From Streptomyces sp. A0958 (GTDB lineage Bacteria > Actinomycetota > Actinomycetes > Streptomycetales > Streptomycetaceae): a stretch of DNA of 64,000 nucleotides. The DNA is taken from assembly GCF_004795035.1 (NCBI RefSeq), contig NZ_SSBK01000033.1, positions 1 to 64,000 on the forward strand, read 5' to 3'. The position numbers were made by a program, and so were the translations under genes. Within the stretch, counting starts at the first letter, position 1. Each line of letters opens with the position of its first letter. The notes beneath the pieces are model-generated. The model was not told the origin of the DNA, searched no databases, and saw only the letters and a program-made list of their open reading frames with translations. This document shows, piece after piece, positions 32,909 to 42,432 of this stretch.

Positions 32909-33736
32909 TCAGGCCCCCGCGCGCAGTGCGGCCAGGATACGGTCGGCCGTCGCACGGTCGCGGGCGGCCGTGAAGGGCAGGTCGTTGCCGCCGGCGACGC
33001 GGAAGGGCGCACCGGACAGCGTGGCCTGGGCACCGCCCGCCTCCGCGACCAGCAGGAGCCCCGCCGCGTGGTCCCAGGCGTACTCCCAGCTGAAGGCGAG
33101 GCCGTCGACCTCGCCCCGGGCCACGGCGAGGTATTCGAGGCCCGCAGAACCGCAGGGCCGGGCGGCGAAGCCCTCGGCGCGCAGGCCGAGCAGGGCCCGC
33201 TTCTGCTCGTCGGAGGTGTAGTCGGGGTGCGACATCGCGATGCGCAGCACCGCGTCGGGCGCGGGCGAGCCGGCGCGTATCGCGGTGCCGTCGACAGTCG
33301 CGCCCCGCCCCCGCACGGCGACGGCCATCTCGTCCAGGGCGGGGGCGTACGTCCAGGAGGCCAGCACCTCGCCGCGGTGGGCGAGGGCCACCAGGGTGCA
33401 GAAGCCCGGCTCGCCGCGGACGAACTGGCGGGTGCCGTCGACCGGGTCGACGATCCACACCGGCGCGTCGCCGCCCAGCGCCTCGTACACCTTCGGGTCG
33501 GCGTGGACGGCCTCCTCGCCGACGACCGCCGAGCCGGGCAGGAGCCGGCTCAGGGACGCGGTGAGGTGTTCCTCGGCGCGCCGGTCCGCGGTCGTCACGA
33601 GGTCGTGCGGTCCGTTCTTCTCGATGACGTCGTCGTCGGCGAGCTGCCGGTAGCGGGGCATGATCTCGGCGGCGGCCGCTGCGCGGACCGCGGCCTCGAC
33701 CTGGGTCAGGTCACCGGCGAGGAAGTCATCGATCAT
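32909..33736 (-). CDS. Inositol-monophosphatase-family phosphatase
   Basis: A 275-residue Mg2+-dependent sugar phosphatase. The metal-binding motifs are all visible: VVGEEAV (Glu-Glu), WIVDPVDGTRQFVRG near residue 94 and SWEYAWDHAAGLLLVAEAGG near 220. It could act on inositol phosphate, histidinol phosphate (HisN type) or a nucleotide such as PAP; the sequence does not decide. A TTAGCT hexamer six bases before the ATG suggests a leaderless mRNA. Confidence 0.88.
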   Translation of the reverse strand: MIDDFLAGDLTQVEAAVRAAAAAEIMPRYRQLADDDVIEKNGPHDLVTTADRRAEEHLTASLSRLLPGSAVVGEEAVHADPKVYEALGGDAPVWIVDPVDGTRQFVRGEPGFCTLVALAHRGEVLASWTYAPALDEMAVAVRGRGATVDGTAIRAGSPAPDAVLRIAMSHPDYTSDEQKRALLGLRAEGFAARPCGSAGLEYLAVARGEVDGLAFSWEYAWDHAAGLLLVAEAGGAQATLSGAPFRVAGGNDLPFTAARDRATADRILAALRAGA

Positions 33737-33865
33737 GCCCCCAGCTAAGCATGTGCGTCCGGGACGCGGGCGACCCGGTCGGGGTCGGGCCGGCCCCGTG
33801 CACCGCCTGGACGCGCACGGCCCCTCGACGCGGGGGCGCCGGGGGGCCGTGTACGAGCCGGTCGG

Positions 33866-35143
33866 TCAGCCGTTCACCGTCCACTTCTGGTTGGCCGTGC
33901 CCGCGCAGGTCCAGATCTGGAGGCGGGTGGAGTTGGCCGAGCTGTTCCCCGTGACGTCCAGGCACTTGTTCGCCTGGGGGTTGACGATGTCGCGCGCCGC
34001 GCTGATGGCCCACTTCTGCGCGGCCGAGCCGTTGCAGTCCCAGAGCTGGACCCGGGTGCCGTCGGCCGTGCCGCCGGAGGCCACGTCGAGGCACTTGCCC
34101 AGCGCCCGGATGGTGCCGTCCGCGCCCACGGTCCAACGCTGGGCCTCGGTGCCGTTGCAGTCGTAGAGCTGGACCGGGGTGCCGTTGGCGTTGTTCGCCG
34201 CGGCGACGTCCATGCACTTGCCGGCCAGGCCCGTGATCCGGCCGCCCGTCCCGGTCTGGCTGTCGCTGGTGGTGACGCGGACGTGGTCCACGACGAGTTG
34301 CTGGGGGAAGGCGGTGTTGCCGTCCGGGTCGCCGGGCCAGTAGCCGCCGACCGCGAGGTTCAGGATGAGGAAGAAGGGCTTGTTGAAGGCCCAGGTGTTG
34401 CCGCCGGTGTCGGCGGGGGTGCGGTGCTGGTAGACGTTGCCGTCGACGGACCATGTGATGGAGTCGGGGGCCCAGTCGACGGCGAAGGTGTGGAAGTCGT
34501 CGGCGAAGGCCTTGCCGCCCGGCAGGGTGTAGCCGGCGCCGATGCCCCCGGAGCCGGAGTAGCCGGGGCCGTGCAGGGTGCCGTGGACGGTGGAGGGCTC
34601 GAAGCCGACGTTCTCCATGATGTCGATCTCACCGGAGTTGGGCCAGCCGACCTGTCCGATGTCGTTGCCCAGCATCCAGAACGCGGGCCACATGCCCTGT
34701 CCGCGCGGGATCTTCATCCGCGCCTCGACGTGACCGTACTGCTGGGTGAATTTGCCCGAGGTGTTCAGCCGCGCCGAGGTGTACTGACAGGTTCCGTACC
34801 AGCACTGGTAGTTGGACGGGTTCTCCTTGCGTGCGGTGATCACCAGGTGGCCCTGGCCGTCCAGCGCGGCGTTCTTGTTCCCGGACGTGTAGTACTGCCG
34901 CTCGTGGTTGTCGACGTTGTCGCCGGTCTCGATCTGCCACTCGCTGCCGTCCACGGCCGAGCCGGCCGCGCCGTCGAACTCGTCGGAGAACGTCGTCGTG
35001 GCGGCCGCTGCCGTCTGCGACATCGGGGCGGCGGTCGCGGGGGCGGGGCCGCCGCCGCCCACCAGGCCGGCCGTGGCCAGGGCGAGAGCGAGTGCCGGGA
35101 GTACGGAGCGCAGCAGGCGCCGCGAAAGACGTGGGGAGTCCAT
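33866..35143 (-). CDS. Secreted GH16 beta-1,3-glucanase with ricin-type CBM13
   Basis: A 425-residue extracellular enzyme. Residues 1-40 are a signal peptide (RRLLRSVLPALALALATAGL). The GH16 domain (about 48-285) has GQGMWPAFWML and the catalytic ExDxxE motif in SGEIDIMENVG, then HTFAVDWAPDSITWSVDG. A C-terminal ricin B trefoil (about 295-425) has repeated QxW units (GKCMDVAAANNANGTPVQLY, then CNGTEAQRW; AQKW; NQKW). It should hydrolyse laminarin-type beta-1,3-glucans of fungi or algae. The ATG has GGGAG upstream. Confidence 0.92.
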   Translation of the reverse strand: MDSPRLSRRLLRSVLPALALALATAGLVGGGGPAPATAAPMSQTAAAATTTFSDEFDGAAGSAVDGSEWQIETGDNVDNHERQYYTSGNKNAALDGQGHLVITARKENPSNYQCWYGTCQYTSARLNTSGKFTQQYGHVEARMKIPRGQGMWPAFWMLGNDIGQVGWPNSGEIDIMENVGFEPSTVHGTLHGPGYSGSGGIGAGYTLPGGKAFADDFHTFAVDWAPDSITWSVDGNVYQHRTPADTGGNTWAFNKPFFLILNLAVGGYWPGDPDGNTAFPQQLVVDHVRVTTSDSQTGTGGRITGLAGKCMDVAAANNANGTPVQLYDCNGTEAQRWTVGADGTIRALGKCLDVASGGTADGTRVQLWDCNGSAAQKWAISAARDIVNPQANKCLDVTGNSSANSTRLQIWTCAGTANQKWTVNG

Positions 35144-35730
35144 GACTCTCCCTTCCGGTGCGTGAGGGGGAGGAAGGGGAACGCTGCCGCGCACACAAAG
35201 ATCATGCACATGACAGATACAGCAGACGCAAAAGGCGCGGAAGACTTGGTTCGCTACGTGATTTAAGAAGTGAAAGAAGTCGGTGTCAAGGCTTTGGTCC
35301 GGTCCATTGGCCCCACGGCTCCAAAACGCCCTCCGGGGTGCGCAAACCGTCGCGTACGCCACGGCACGTACCGGACAGGAGTCGAAGCGAACACGGGCCG
35401 GCGGACGGCACAGGCCCGCAGGCGTTGACGTCATGGCGGCCCCGATGACCACGGACAGGACCGTTGCCGTGACGTCCAGTTCGGCGCTGACGTGCGAGCG
35501 CCGGTCTTGTCCGCGCTCCGGCGCCGGCACCAGGTCGTCCGGACGGTCCCGCCACGACCTCGCAATACCGCCGTATCAAACGGCCCGGACAGATCATGAT
35601 TTGTACGGAACCATCTGTTGCCGGGCGCTGGGCCGGTCCCGGTGCGGTCGGCGGACTAAACCGCGTGCCGGTGGCGTTGTGCCTGGTCGGAGCCCTTGCG
35701 TGGGCAAGCGGACCGGGCGGAAGTGGAGGC
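35144..35730. other. Divergent region between the GH16 and lipoate ligase genes
   Basis: Almost 590 bases without a supported gene. The GH16-proximal part (about 35190-35290) is AT-rich for this genome and contains CTTAAATCACGTAG (minus strand), a plausible promoter area. The rest is GC-rich with no motif I recognise except GGAGG at 35725-35729 for the lipoate ligase. The coding frames here are extensions or shadows. Confidence 0.4.
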
Positions 35731-36801
35731 ATGGCTGTGCACGGTGAGTACAAGGTCCCCGGCGGCAAGCTCGTCGTGGTGGACCTGGAGGTCGAGGGCG
35801 GCGCACTGCGCGACGTCCGGGTGGCGGGTGACTTCTTCCTGGAGCCGGACGAGGCGATCCTCGCGATCGACGCGGCGCTGGAGGGTGCCCCGGCGACCAC
35901 CGACACGGTGGCCCTGGCGGCCAGGATCGACGCGGCGCTTCCCGAGTCGACGGTGATGCTCGGCCTCACTTCGGAGGGCGTCGCCGTCGCCGTACGCCGC
36001 GCGCTGGCGCACGCCACGGAGTGGAGCGACTACGACTGGCAGCTCATCCACGACGCCCCGCAGTCGCCCGCCCTGCACATGGCGCTGGACGAGGTCATCA
36101 CGGCGGAGGTCGCGGCGGGCCGGCGGCCGCCGACGCTGCGGGTGTGGGAGTGGGACTCCCCCGCCGTGATCATCGGCAGCTTCCAGTCCCTGCGCAACGA
36201 GGTCGACGCCGAGGGAGTGGAGCGCCACGGCGTCACGGTCGTCCGGCGCGTGTCCGGGGGCGGTGCGATGTTCGCGGAGCCGAGCAGCACCATCACGTAC
36301 TCCCTCGCCGTCCCCCAGTCGCTGGTCTCCGGGCTGTCCTTCGCCGACAGCTACGCGTATCTGGACGACTGGGTGCTGGAGGCCCTGGGCGACATGGGCA
36401 TCAAGGCCTGGTACCAGCCGCTCAACGACATCGCGACCGAGGTCGGGAAGATCGCCGGGGCGGCGCAGAAGCGCGTGGTGGGCCCGGACGGAGGTCCTGA
36501 CGCGGTGCTGCACCACGTGACGATGTCGTACGACATCGACGCCGACAAGATGCTCGACGTGCTGCGCATCGGCAAGGAGAAGATGTCCGACAAGGGCACG
36601 AAGAGCGCCAAGAAGCGCGTCGACCCCTTGCGCCGGCAGACCGGTCTGCCCCGCCAGGCCGTCATCGAGCGGATGATCGAGTCCTTCCGCAACCGGCACG
36701 GACTGACCCGGGGGAAGGTGACCCCCGAGGAGCTGGCCAGGGCCGAGGAACTCGTCCGCACCAAGTTCACCACCGACGAGTGGACCGCTCGGGTGCCCTA
36801 A
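35731..36801 (+). CDS. Lipoate-protein ligase family protein
   Basis: A 356-residue ligase of the BPL/LplA fold. Residues about 1-90 (GEYKVPGGKLVVVDLEVEGG) resemble the accessory domain that is C-terminal in E. coli LplA, so the order of domains is permuted. The catalytic part starts near 100: RRVSGGGAMFAEPSSTITYS, the lipoyl-AMP lysine region GKIAGAAQKR near 245, and a C-terminal helical tail. It should activate lipoate or octanoate and attach it to 2-oxoacid dehydrogenase E2 or GcvH. The ATG at 35731 has TGGAGG just upstream. Its stop overlaps the opposing amidase stop by four bases. Confidence 0.85.
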   Translation: MAVHGEYKVPGGKLVVVDLEVEGGALRDVRVAGDFFLEPDEAILAIDAALEGAPATTDTVALAARIDAALPESTVMLGLTSEGVAVAVRRALAHATEWSDYDWQLIHDAPQSPALHMALDEVITAEVAAGRRPPTLRVWEWDSPAVIIGSFQSLRNEVDAEGVERHGVTVVRRVSGGGAMFAEPSSTITYSLAVPQSLVSGLSFADSYAYLDDWVLEALGDMGIKAWYQPLNDIATEVGKIAGAAQKRVVGPDGGPDAVLHHVTMSYDIDADKMLDVLRIGKEKMSDKGTKSAKKRVDPLRRQTGLPRQAVIERMIESFRNRHGLTRGKVTPEELARAEELVRTKFTTDEWTARVP

Positions 36802-38315
36802 AGGATCGGCGGCCGGTGTTCGTACCAGCGCCGGTCGGCCTCCAGCTGGGCGGCCAGCGAGACGAGCCGTTCCTCGCTGCGGGCGGGGCCGAGGAGCTGG
36901 GCGCCGACCGGGAGGCCGTCCGGGGTGAAGCCCGCCGGGACGTTGACGCCGGGCCAGCCCAGCACGTTCCACGGCCAGGCGTACGGGCACGCCTCGGTCA
37001 TCGCCACATCGGTGCGCCATGCGCTCAACCCGTCGAACCTGCCGATACGGGGAGGCGGCAGCGCGGTCGTCGGGGTGAGCAGCACATCGAAGCCGGCCCC
37101 GGAGCGCCCCCGGTGGAACAGAGCGCCGATCCGCCGGTGCTGGTGCACCTCCCGCGCCCTGGCCGCCCGCACCACCCGGCCGCCGAGCCGGGTGCCGGTG
37201 CGCAGCGCGCTGCGGGTGCGCGCGTCCAGGAGCGCCGGTTCGGGGTGCAGGGCCGCGAGTTCGGCGATCCCTGCGGTGGCGCGGGGCACGAAGCCGAGGC
37301 CGATGAGTCCGTAGCGCGGCCGGGCCTCCTCGACGTGGTGGCCGAGCCGGGCCAGCGCCTCCGCGATCTCGGTGACCGCACGGCGCACGTCCGGGTGGGG
37401 CATGGTGCCGGTGAGGGTGAGCGGGGGGCGCCAGGCGAGGGCGATGCGCAGCCGGCCCGGGTCGCGGCGGGCGGCGGCCGAGGCGTCGACGGGGGGCGGG
37501 CGGTGCGGGTCGTCGGGGTGCGGCCCCGCGACCGCGTCCAGCAGCAGGGCGGCGTCCGCGACGGTCCTGGCCAGCGGGCCGTTGACGGTCAGGCCCTGGA
37601 ACGCGTCGCTGTGCGGGTGCACGGAGATCCGGCCGCGCTGCGGTTTGATGCCGACGAGGTGGGTCCAGGCGGCGGGGATACGGACCGAGCCCGCCCCGTC
37701 CGAGCCGAGGGCGGCGGGCACGAGGCCGGCGGCGACGGCGGCCGCCGAACCCCCGGAGGAGCCGCCCGGGGTGTGGTCGGTGTGCCACGGGTTGCGGGTG
37801 GCGCCGAACGCGGCCCCCTCGGTGAACGGCCACTGGCCCAGTTCGCAGGAGTTGGTCTTGCCGACGATCACGGCCCCGGCCGCGCGCAGCCTGCGTACGG
37901 CCTCGCTGTCGGCGGTCGCGGCGATCCGGTCCCCGGCGCAGCCGAAGTGGGTGGGCATCCCGGCGACGTCGGTGTCGTCCTTGACCGCGACGGGCACCCC
38001 GAGCAGCGGCAGCCGCTCCCCCGCCGCGAGCCGGCGGTCCGCCTCGGCCGCTTCGGCGAGTGCGGCCTCGGCGCGCAGGTGCCGGAAGGCGTTGAGGGTG
38101 CCCTGGCTCGCCTCGATCCGCTTCAGCGCCGCGGAGACCAGCTGGGTGGCGGTGACCCGCCCGTCCGCGAGGGCCCGCGCGCTGTCGGCGAGACCGGGCG
38201 GGGGCTCGGTCTGCGCCGGCGTGGCGTCCGGCCCTGGACTGTGCGGCCCGGGGACGGCCCGTCCTGCGCCGTCCGGTGCCGCATCGTCCGTTCGGGTGGT
38301 CTCCGCTGAGGACAT
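36798..38315 (-). CDS. Amidase-signature family amidase
   Basis: A 505-residue Ser-Ser-Lys amidase. The catalytic lysine is in PVAVKDDTDVAG near residue 111, the two serines are in GGSSGGSAAAVAAGL and GSDGAGSVRIPAAW, which gives the usual triad. The first 40 residues are a low-complexity extension. The C-terminal part (GWPGVNVPAGFTPDGLPVGA) is typical. It hydrolyses an aliphatic or aromatic amide of unknown identity; a role in tRNA amidation is unlikely without gatB nearby. GGAGG lies nine bases upstream. Confidence 0.9.
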   Translation of the reverse strand: MSSAETTRTDDAAPDGAGRAVPGPHSPGPDATPAQTEPPPGLADSARALADGRVTATQLVSAALKRIEASQGTLNAFRHLRAEAALAEAAEADRRLAAGERLPLLGVPVAVKDDTDVAGMPTHFGCAGDRIAATADSEAVRRLRAAGAVIVGKTNSCELGQWPFTEGAAFGATRNPWHTDHTPGGSSGGSAAAVAAGLVPAALGSDGAGSVRIPAAWTHLVGIKPQRGRISVHPHSDAFQGLTVNGPLARTVADAALLLDAVAGPHPDDPHRPPPVDASAAARRDPGRLRIALAWRPPLTLTGTMPHPDVRRAVTEIAEALARLGHHVEEARPRYGLIGLGFVPRATAGIAELAALHPEPALLDARTRSALRTGTRLGGRVVRAARAREVHQHRRIGALFHRGRSGAGFDVLLTPTTALPPPRIGRFDGLSAWRTDVAMTEACPYAWPWNVLGWPGVNVPAGFTPDGLPVGAQLLGPARSEERLVSLAAQLEADRRWYEHRPPIL

Positions 38316-38427
38316 GGGCCGTTCGCCTCCCTCGTACCGTCAGGTGCGTGCACCGGCACCGGTCCGCCACTTGTCCGAGTACGGACTTACTGGAGGGTAA
38401 CGAGTGGAGGCGATCCCCTCAACCGCT

Positions 38428-38457
38428 CGGCCGGACGCTGCCTACGGCCGGACGCTG
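38428..38457. repeat. 13-bp direct repeat spanning a stop codon
   Basis: CGGCCGGACGCTG occurs at 38428-38440 and 38445-38457, four bases apart. The second copy encodes the C-terminus of the small secreted protein, and the TAG lies between the copies. It looks like a tandem slip-duplication. Confidence 0.6.
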
Positions 38458-38804
38458 ATCTCCCCGATTCCGGTGCCGAGACCCGCGCAGTGCGCGGTCG
38501 ACTGGCCGGACTGGCCCGGGTTGAGGGTGACGTGCTCGCCGTCCACGTCCGGGGACCAGCCGCAGACGAGGTGCACCCAGAAGGTCTGCGTCGTGCCGCC
38601 GTTGTTCCGGCACAGCGCGTAGCCGGTGTGGTCGTCGACGGCGTGCTTGCCCGTCTCGCAGGACAGGCCGGGCGGCGTCGCGGCGGGGGCGGCTGCCGAG
38701 GCGGCGGTGGCGAGGGCGCCCGCCACCGCGAGGGCGGTGCTCAGGCCGGTGACGGCGGCGGCGCGCAGCACGGCTCGGGTCAGGCTCCCCTGGGACTTCT
38801 TCAT
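38442..38804 (-). CDS. Small secreted protein with four cysteines, unknown
   Basis: A 120-residue exported protein. Residues 1-40 form a long signal peptide (VLRAAAVTGLSTALAVAGAL ending ASAAA). The mature part is about 80 residues with four cysteines (SCET, LCRN, VCGW, HCAG), which could form two disulfides, and is rich in Gly/Thr. I do not recognise the family. It lies alone between the amidase and a secreted LppX-like protein on the opposite strand. Confidence 0.7.
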   Translation of the reverse strand: MKKSQGSLTRAVLRAAAVTGLSTALAVAGALATAASAAAPAATPPGLSCETGKHAVDDHTGYALCRNNGGTTQTFWVHLVCGWSPDVDGEHVTLNPGQSGQSTAHCAGLGTGIGEISVRP

Positions 38805-39074
38805 GGTGTCCTTCCGGTTGTGACCGCCCGTGACCGGTGTGGGAGGCCGCGAGCGGTCGCGTTCGATACGGGTGCGCGGGCGGCGGTGCCGGAGCAGCCG
38901 CCCACGGCTTCCCTAACCGGGGCCCCCGGAAAACGTCACGCTGTGTGTACGCCGGTGGACGGCCGGCCGGATGCGTGCACGCCGAAGGGGCGGCGCCCCC
39001 GCCCCCGGCGTACGCTCGATTTGTTCGAACGCAGTCACCCGAACAGTCCCGCCACGACCCTTCGAGGAGGCGAC

Positions 39075-39845
39075 GTGACCGGCTCCCACCTCGGCACACG
39101 CCCGGCCGCATGGGCTGCGGCGATCCTGATCGGCGCCACCGGCACCGGCGTACTCGGCGGTGTGGCCCACGCCGAGGACATCGACAACCTCACCGCCCAG
39201 CAGATCGCCGACCGCTCCCGCGACGCGCTGCTCGGCGCGCACTCGCTGCACGTGACCACGCGCGGTGACCTCGGCCGGGGAAACAGGCCCATGTCCCTGG
39301 ACCTCACCGTGGACCGGGACGGCAACTGCAACGGTTCGGTGGACCTGGGCCGGAGTCAGGGCTCGGTGCTGATCGTCAAACGCGGCGACGACGTGTGGCT
39401 CAAGCCGGACGCGGACTTCTGGAAGAACCAGGTGCCCAACGGCGGTTCGGCCTTCGCCGCGATCCTGGGCGACCGCTATCTGAAGGGCCCGGCCGACAAC
39501 CCGCGGCTGCGCGCCCTGACCAGGACGTGCGACCTCAACACCTTCCAGAAGCTCGTCAGCGACAACGCGAACGACGACACGGGCACCCTCAACAAGGGCC
39601 CGAGGACCACCCTCGGCAAGGCGTCCGTCGTGCCGCTGACCAGGACGCGCGGCAACACGACACTGACCGTGGACGTGGCGGCGACCGGGAAGCCCTATCC
39701 GCTGCGGCTCGCCCTGCACGGCGACGGCGCGGACGCGGTCGTGAACCTCTCGGCCTTCGACGAGCCGGTGCCCAGGACCACGCCCTCGCGGAGCGAATCG
39801 TTCGACGTCAGCGCCCTGCTGAGCCGCTCGTCCTCCCCGGTGTGA
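39075..39845 (+). CDS. Secreted LppX/LolA-like protein, unknown role
   Basis: A 256-residue exported protein. Residues 1-32 form a signal peptide (ATGTGVLGGVAHAEDI). The mature part opens with LTAQQIADRSRDALLGAHSL, then TTRGDLGRGNRPMSLDLTVD and VDLGRSQGSVLIVKRGDDVW, a pattern that resembles the LppX/LprG or LolA half-barrel of lipid carriers. No lipobox is seen, so it would be soluble. A carrier or lipid-binding role is inference from fold resemblance. The GTG has GAGGAGG four bases upstream. Confidence 0.72.
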   Translation: MTGSHLGTRPAAWAAAILIGATGTGVLGGVAHAEDIDNLTAQQIADRSRDALLGAHSLHVTTRGDLGRGNRPMSLDLTVDRDGNCNGSVDLGRSQGSVLIVKRGDDVWLKPDADFWKNQVPNGGSAFAAILGDRYLKGPADNPRLRALTRTCDLNTFQKLVSDNANDDTGTLNKGPRTTLGKASVVPLTRTRGNTTLTVDVAATGKPYPLRLALHGDGADAVVNLSAFDEPVPRTTPSRSESFDVSALLSRSSSPV

Positions 39846-39959
39846 CGCCTTCGCCGCCCGTGAGGAGCACGTACAGCGCCGGCGAGGACGGGCCGGCCCG
39901 GAGCAGCAGGGAGTGGTTGACGAGCCGGTTGTCGTCGGGGGCGGCGCCGGACGTGGCCG

Positions 39960-40976
39960 TCAGTCGGTGAGGGCGGGGATGACGGTGGAGCCGTAGGCGT
40001 CGATGGTCGCCTCGCGGGCGTCGTGCATGTTGTAGACGGCGAACTGGTCGACGCCCAGTTCCCTGAGGTGCCTCAGCTTCTCGATGTGGGCGGCGGCCGG
40101 GCCGAGCAGGCAGAAGCGGTCCACGATGGCGTCGGGGACGAAGTCGGTGGACGGGTTCCCGGCGCGGCCGTGGTGGCTGTAGTCGTAGCCCTGCCGGCCC
40201 TTGATGTACGCGGTCAGCTCGTCCGGGACGAGGCCGGAGTGCTCACCGTACCGGGCGACGAGGTCGGCGACGTGGTTGCCGACCATCCCGCCGAACCAGC
40301 GGCACTGGTCCCGGGCGTGGGCGAGGGCCTGCGGTGAGTCGTCCGCGGTGACGTAGGCGGGGGCGGCGACGCAGATCGTCACGGCGTCCGGGTCGCGTCC
40401 GGCCCCGGCCGCCGCGTCCCGTACCGCCTTGATCATCCACTCGGTGAGGTAGGGGTCCGCGAGCTGGAGGATGAAGCCGTCGGCCTTCTGCCCGGCGAGC
40501 GCGAGGGCCTTGGGACCGTACGCGGCCATCCAGACCGGGAGCCGGCCGTCCTTGACCCACGGGAGCCGGACCGGCTGCCCGTCGACGACCGCCTCGCGTC
40601 CTTCGGCGAGGTCGCGGATGACGTCGATGGCCTCGCCGAGCCGGGTCAGGGTGTTGGGGCGGCGCCCGGCGACGCGCATCGCCGAGTCGCCCCGGCCGAT
40701 GCCGCACACGGTCCGGTTGCCGTACATGTCGTTGAGGGTGGCGAAGGTGGAGGCGGTGACCTCCCAGGTGCGGGTGCCCGGGTTGGTGACCATGGGGCCG
40801 ACGGTGAGGCGGTCGGTGTGTTCGAGGATGCTGCTGTAGATGACGAACGGCTCCTGCCAGAGCACCGCCGAGTCGAAGGTCCAGCCGTGGCGGAACCCGT
40901 TGCGTTCGGCGCGGCGCATCAGGCCGACGACGGCCGATGCGGGCGGGTCCGTCTGGAGGACGAGTCCGAAGTCCAT
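39960..40976 (-). CDS. F420-dependent LLM-class oxidoreductase (TIGR03842-like)
   Basis: A 338-residue luciferase-like barrel. It starts MDFGLVLQTDPPASAVVGLM, contains FDSAVLWQEPFVIYSSIL, NPGTRTWEVTASTFATLNDM and GIGRGDSAMR, then MAAYGPKALALAGQKADGFI, the F420/FMN site pattern of this family. It is the last gene of the pyrimidine-type operon, 21 bases after dihydropyrimidinase. From memory this family often lies next to hydantoinase/dihydropyrimidinase genes. The reaction it adds is unknown; reduction of a pyrimidine-like ring by F420H2 is a hypothesis. Confidence 0.87.
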   Translation of the reverse strand: MDFGLVLQTDPPASAVVGLMRRAERNGFRHGWTFDSAVLWQEPFVIYSSILEHTDRLTVGPMVTNPGTRTWEVTASTFATLNDMYGNRTVCGIGRGDSAMRVAGRRPNTLTRLGEAIDVIRDLAEGREAVVDGQPVRLPWVKDGRLPVWMAAYGPKALALAGQKADGFILQLADPYLTEWMIKAVRDAAAGAGRDPDAVTICVAAPAYVTADDSPQALAHARDQCRWFGGMVGNHVADLVARYGEHSGLVPDELTAYIKGRQGYDYSHHGRAGNPSTDFVPDAIVDRFCLLGPAAAHIEKLRHLRELGVDQFAVYNMHDAREATIDAYGSTVIPALTD

Positions 40977-40997
40977 GCCGTCTGCTCCTAGTTGCTC

Positions 40998-42398
40998 CTA
41001 GTCCAGGTACTGACAGGTGGCGCGCGGGGTGTAGATGCCGTGGCCGGCGCGGCCGGTGTACGTACGGCGGTCGATGACGACCTCACCGCGCGAGAGCACG
41101 GTCTCCACCTGGCCGGTGAGCCGCTTTCCCTCGTACGCCGAGTAGTCGACGTTCATGTGGTGGGTGGCGGCGGACACGGTCTGTTCGGCCGCCGGGTCGT
41201 AGACGACGATGTCGGCGTCCGCGCCGGGCGCGATCGTGCCCTTCTTCGGGTAGAGGCCGAACATCCGGGCCGGGGACGCGCAGGCGATCTCGACCCAGCG
41301 GCGGCGCGAGATGTGGCCGTCGACGACGGCCTGGTGCAGGAGGTCCATGCGGTTCTCGACGCCCGGCATGCCGTTGGGGATCTTCGAGAAGTCGCCGCGG
41401 CCCATCTCCTTCTGGCCGGAGAAGCAGAAGGGGCAGTGGTCGGTGGAGACGACCTGGAGTTCGTTGTTGCGCAGCCCGCGCCAGAGGACTTCCTGGTGTT
41501 CCTTCGGCCGCAATGGGGTGGAGCAGACGTATTTGGCGCCCTCGAAGTCCGGCTCGGCGAGGTTGTCGGTGGACAGGAAGAGGTACTGCGGGCAGGTCTC
41601 GCCGAAGACGGGCAGTCCCTTGTGGCGGGCGCCGGCGATCTCGGCGACGGCCTCGTCGGCGGAGACGTGCACGACGTACAGCGGCGAACCGGCGACGCGG
41701 GCCAGCTGGATCGCACGGTGCGTGGCCTCGGCCTCCAGCGCCACCTTCCGTACGTCTCCGTGGTGGCGCGGATCGGTGCGGCCGGCGGCGAGCGCCTGTT
41801 CCACCAGGACGTCGATGGCGATGCCGTTCTCCGCGTGCATCATGATCAGGCCGCCGTTGGACGAGGCCCGCTGCATGGCGCGCAGGATCTGTCCGTCGTC
41901 GCTGTAGAACACCCCCGGGTAGGCCATGAAGAGTTTGAACGAGGTGATGCCTTCCGCCACCAGGAGGTCCATCTCCCTGAGCGAGGACTCGTTCACGTCG
42001 GCGAGGATCATGTGGAACGCGTAGTCGATGGCGCACTTGCCGTCCGCCTTGGCGTACCAGGCGTCGAGACCTTCGCGCAGCGAGCGGCCCACCGACTGGA
42101 TGGCGAAGTCCACGATGGTGGTGGTGCCGCCCCAGGCCGCGGCGCGGGTGCCGGTCTCGAAGGTGTCGGACGCGTAGGTACCGCCGAACGGCATCTCCAT
42201 GTGGGTGTGCGCGTCGACGCCGCCCGGGATGACGTACTTGCCGGTGGCGTCGATGGTGCGGTCGGCGCTCCAGCCGGTCGCCTCGTCGGTGCCGTGGGCG
42301 GCGAGCGCGGCGACGCGGCCGCCGTCGACGAGTACGTCCGCGTGCATCTCGTCCGACGCGGTGACGACCAGGCCACCGCGGATGACGGTACGGCTCAT
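40998..42398 (-). CDS. hydA: Dihydropyrimidinase / D-hydantoinase
   Basis: A 466-residue zinc amidohydrolase that opens dihydrouracil, dihydrothymine or hydantoins. Metal ligands are visible: GGVDAHTHMEMPFGG near residue 60, the carboxylated lysine in SFKLFMAYPG near 153, histidines in MMHAENG and YVVHVSADE, and the aspartate in STDHCPF. The product is the substrate of the beta-ureidopropionase-like nitrilase two genes upstream. It is separated from the aminotransferase gene by 80 bases that hold a palindromic hairpin. Confidence 0.92.
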   Translation of the reverse strand: MSRTVIRGGLVVTASDEMHADVLVDGGRVAALAAHGTDEATGWSADRTIDATGKYVIPGGVDAHTHMEMPFGGTYASDTFETGTRAAAWGGTTTIVDFAIQSVGRSLREGLDAWYAKADGKCAIDYAFHMILADVNESSLREMDLLVAEGITSFKLFMAYPGVFYSDDGQILRAMQRASSNGGLIMMHAENGIAIDVLVEQALAAGRTDPRHHGDVRKVALEAEATHRAIQLARVAGSPLYVVHVSADEAVAEIAGARHKGLPVFGETCPQYLFLSTDNLAEPDFEGAKYVCSTPLRPKEHQEVLWRGLRNNELQVVSTDHCPFCFSGQKEMGRGDFSKIPNGMPGVENRMDLLHQAVVDGHISRRRWVEIACASPARMFGLYPKKGTIAPGADADIVVYDPAAEQTVSAATHHMNVDYSAYEGKRLTGQVETVLSRGEVVIDRRTYTGRAGHGIYTPRATCQYLD

Positions 42399-42432
42399 GG
42401 GTACCCCTCCTCACTGTGCTGAAGATGCTTCG

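Noticed and set aside
36798..38315. GatA (tRNA amidotransferase subunit)
   Set aside because: gatB and gatC are not adjacent; the N-terminal extension and composition fit a stand-alone amidase.
39846..39959. Minus-strand fragment reading NRLVNHSLLLRAGPSSPALY
   Set aside because: It looks somewhat protein-like but has no start, no clear family and only about 38 codons.
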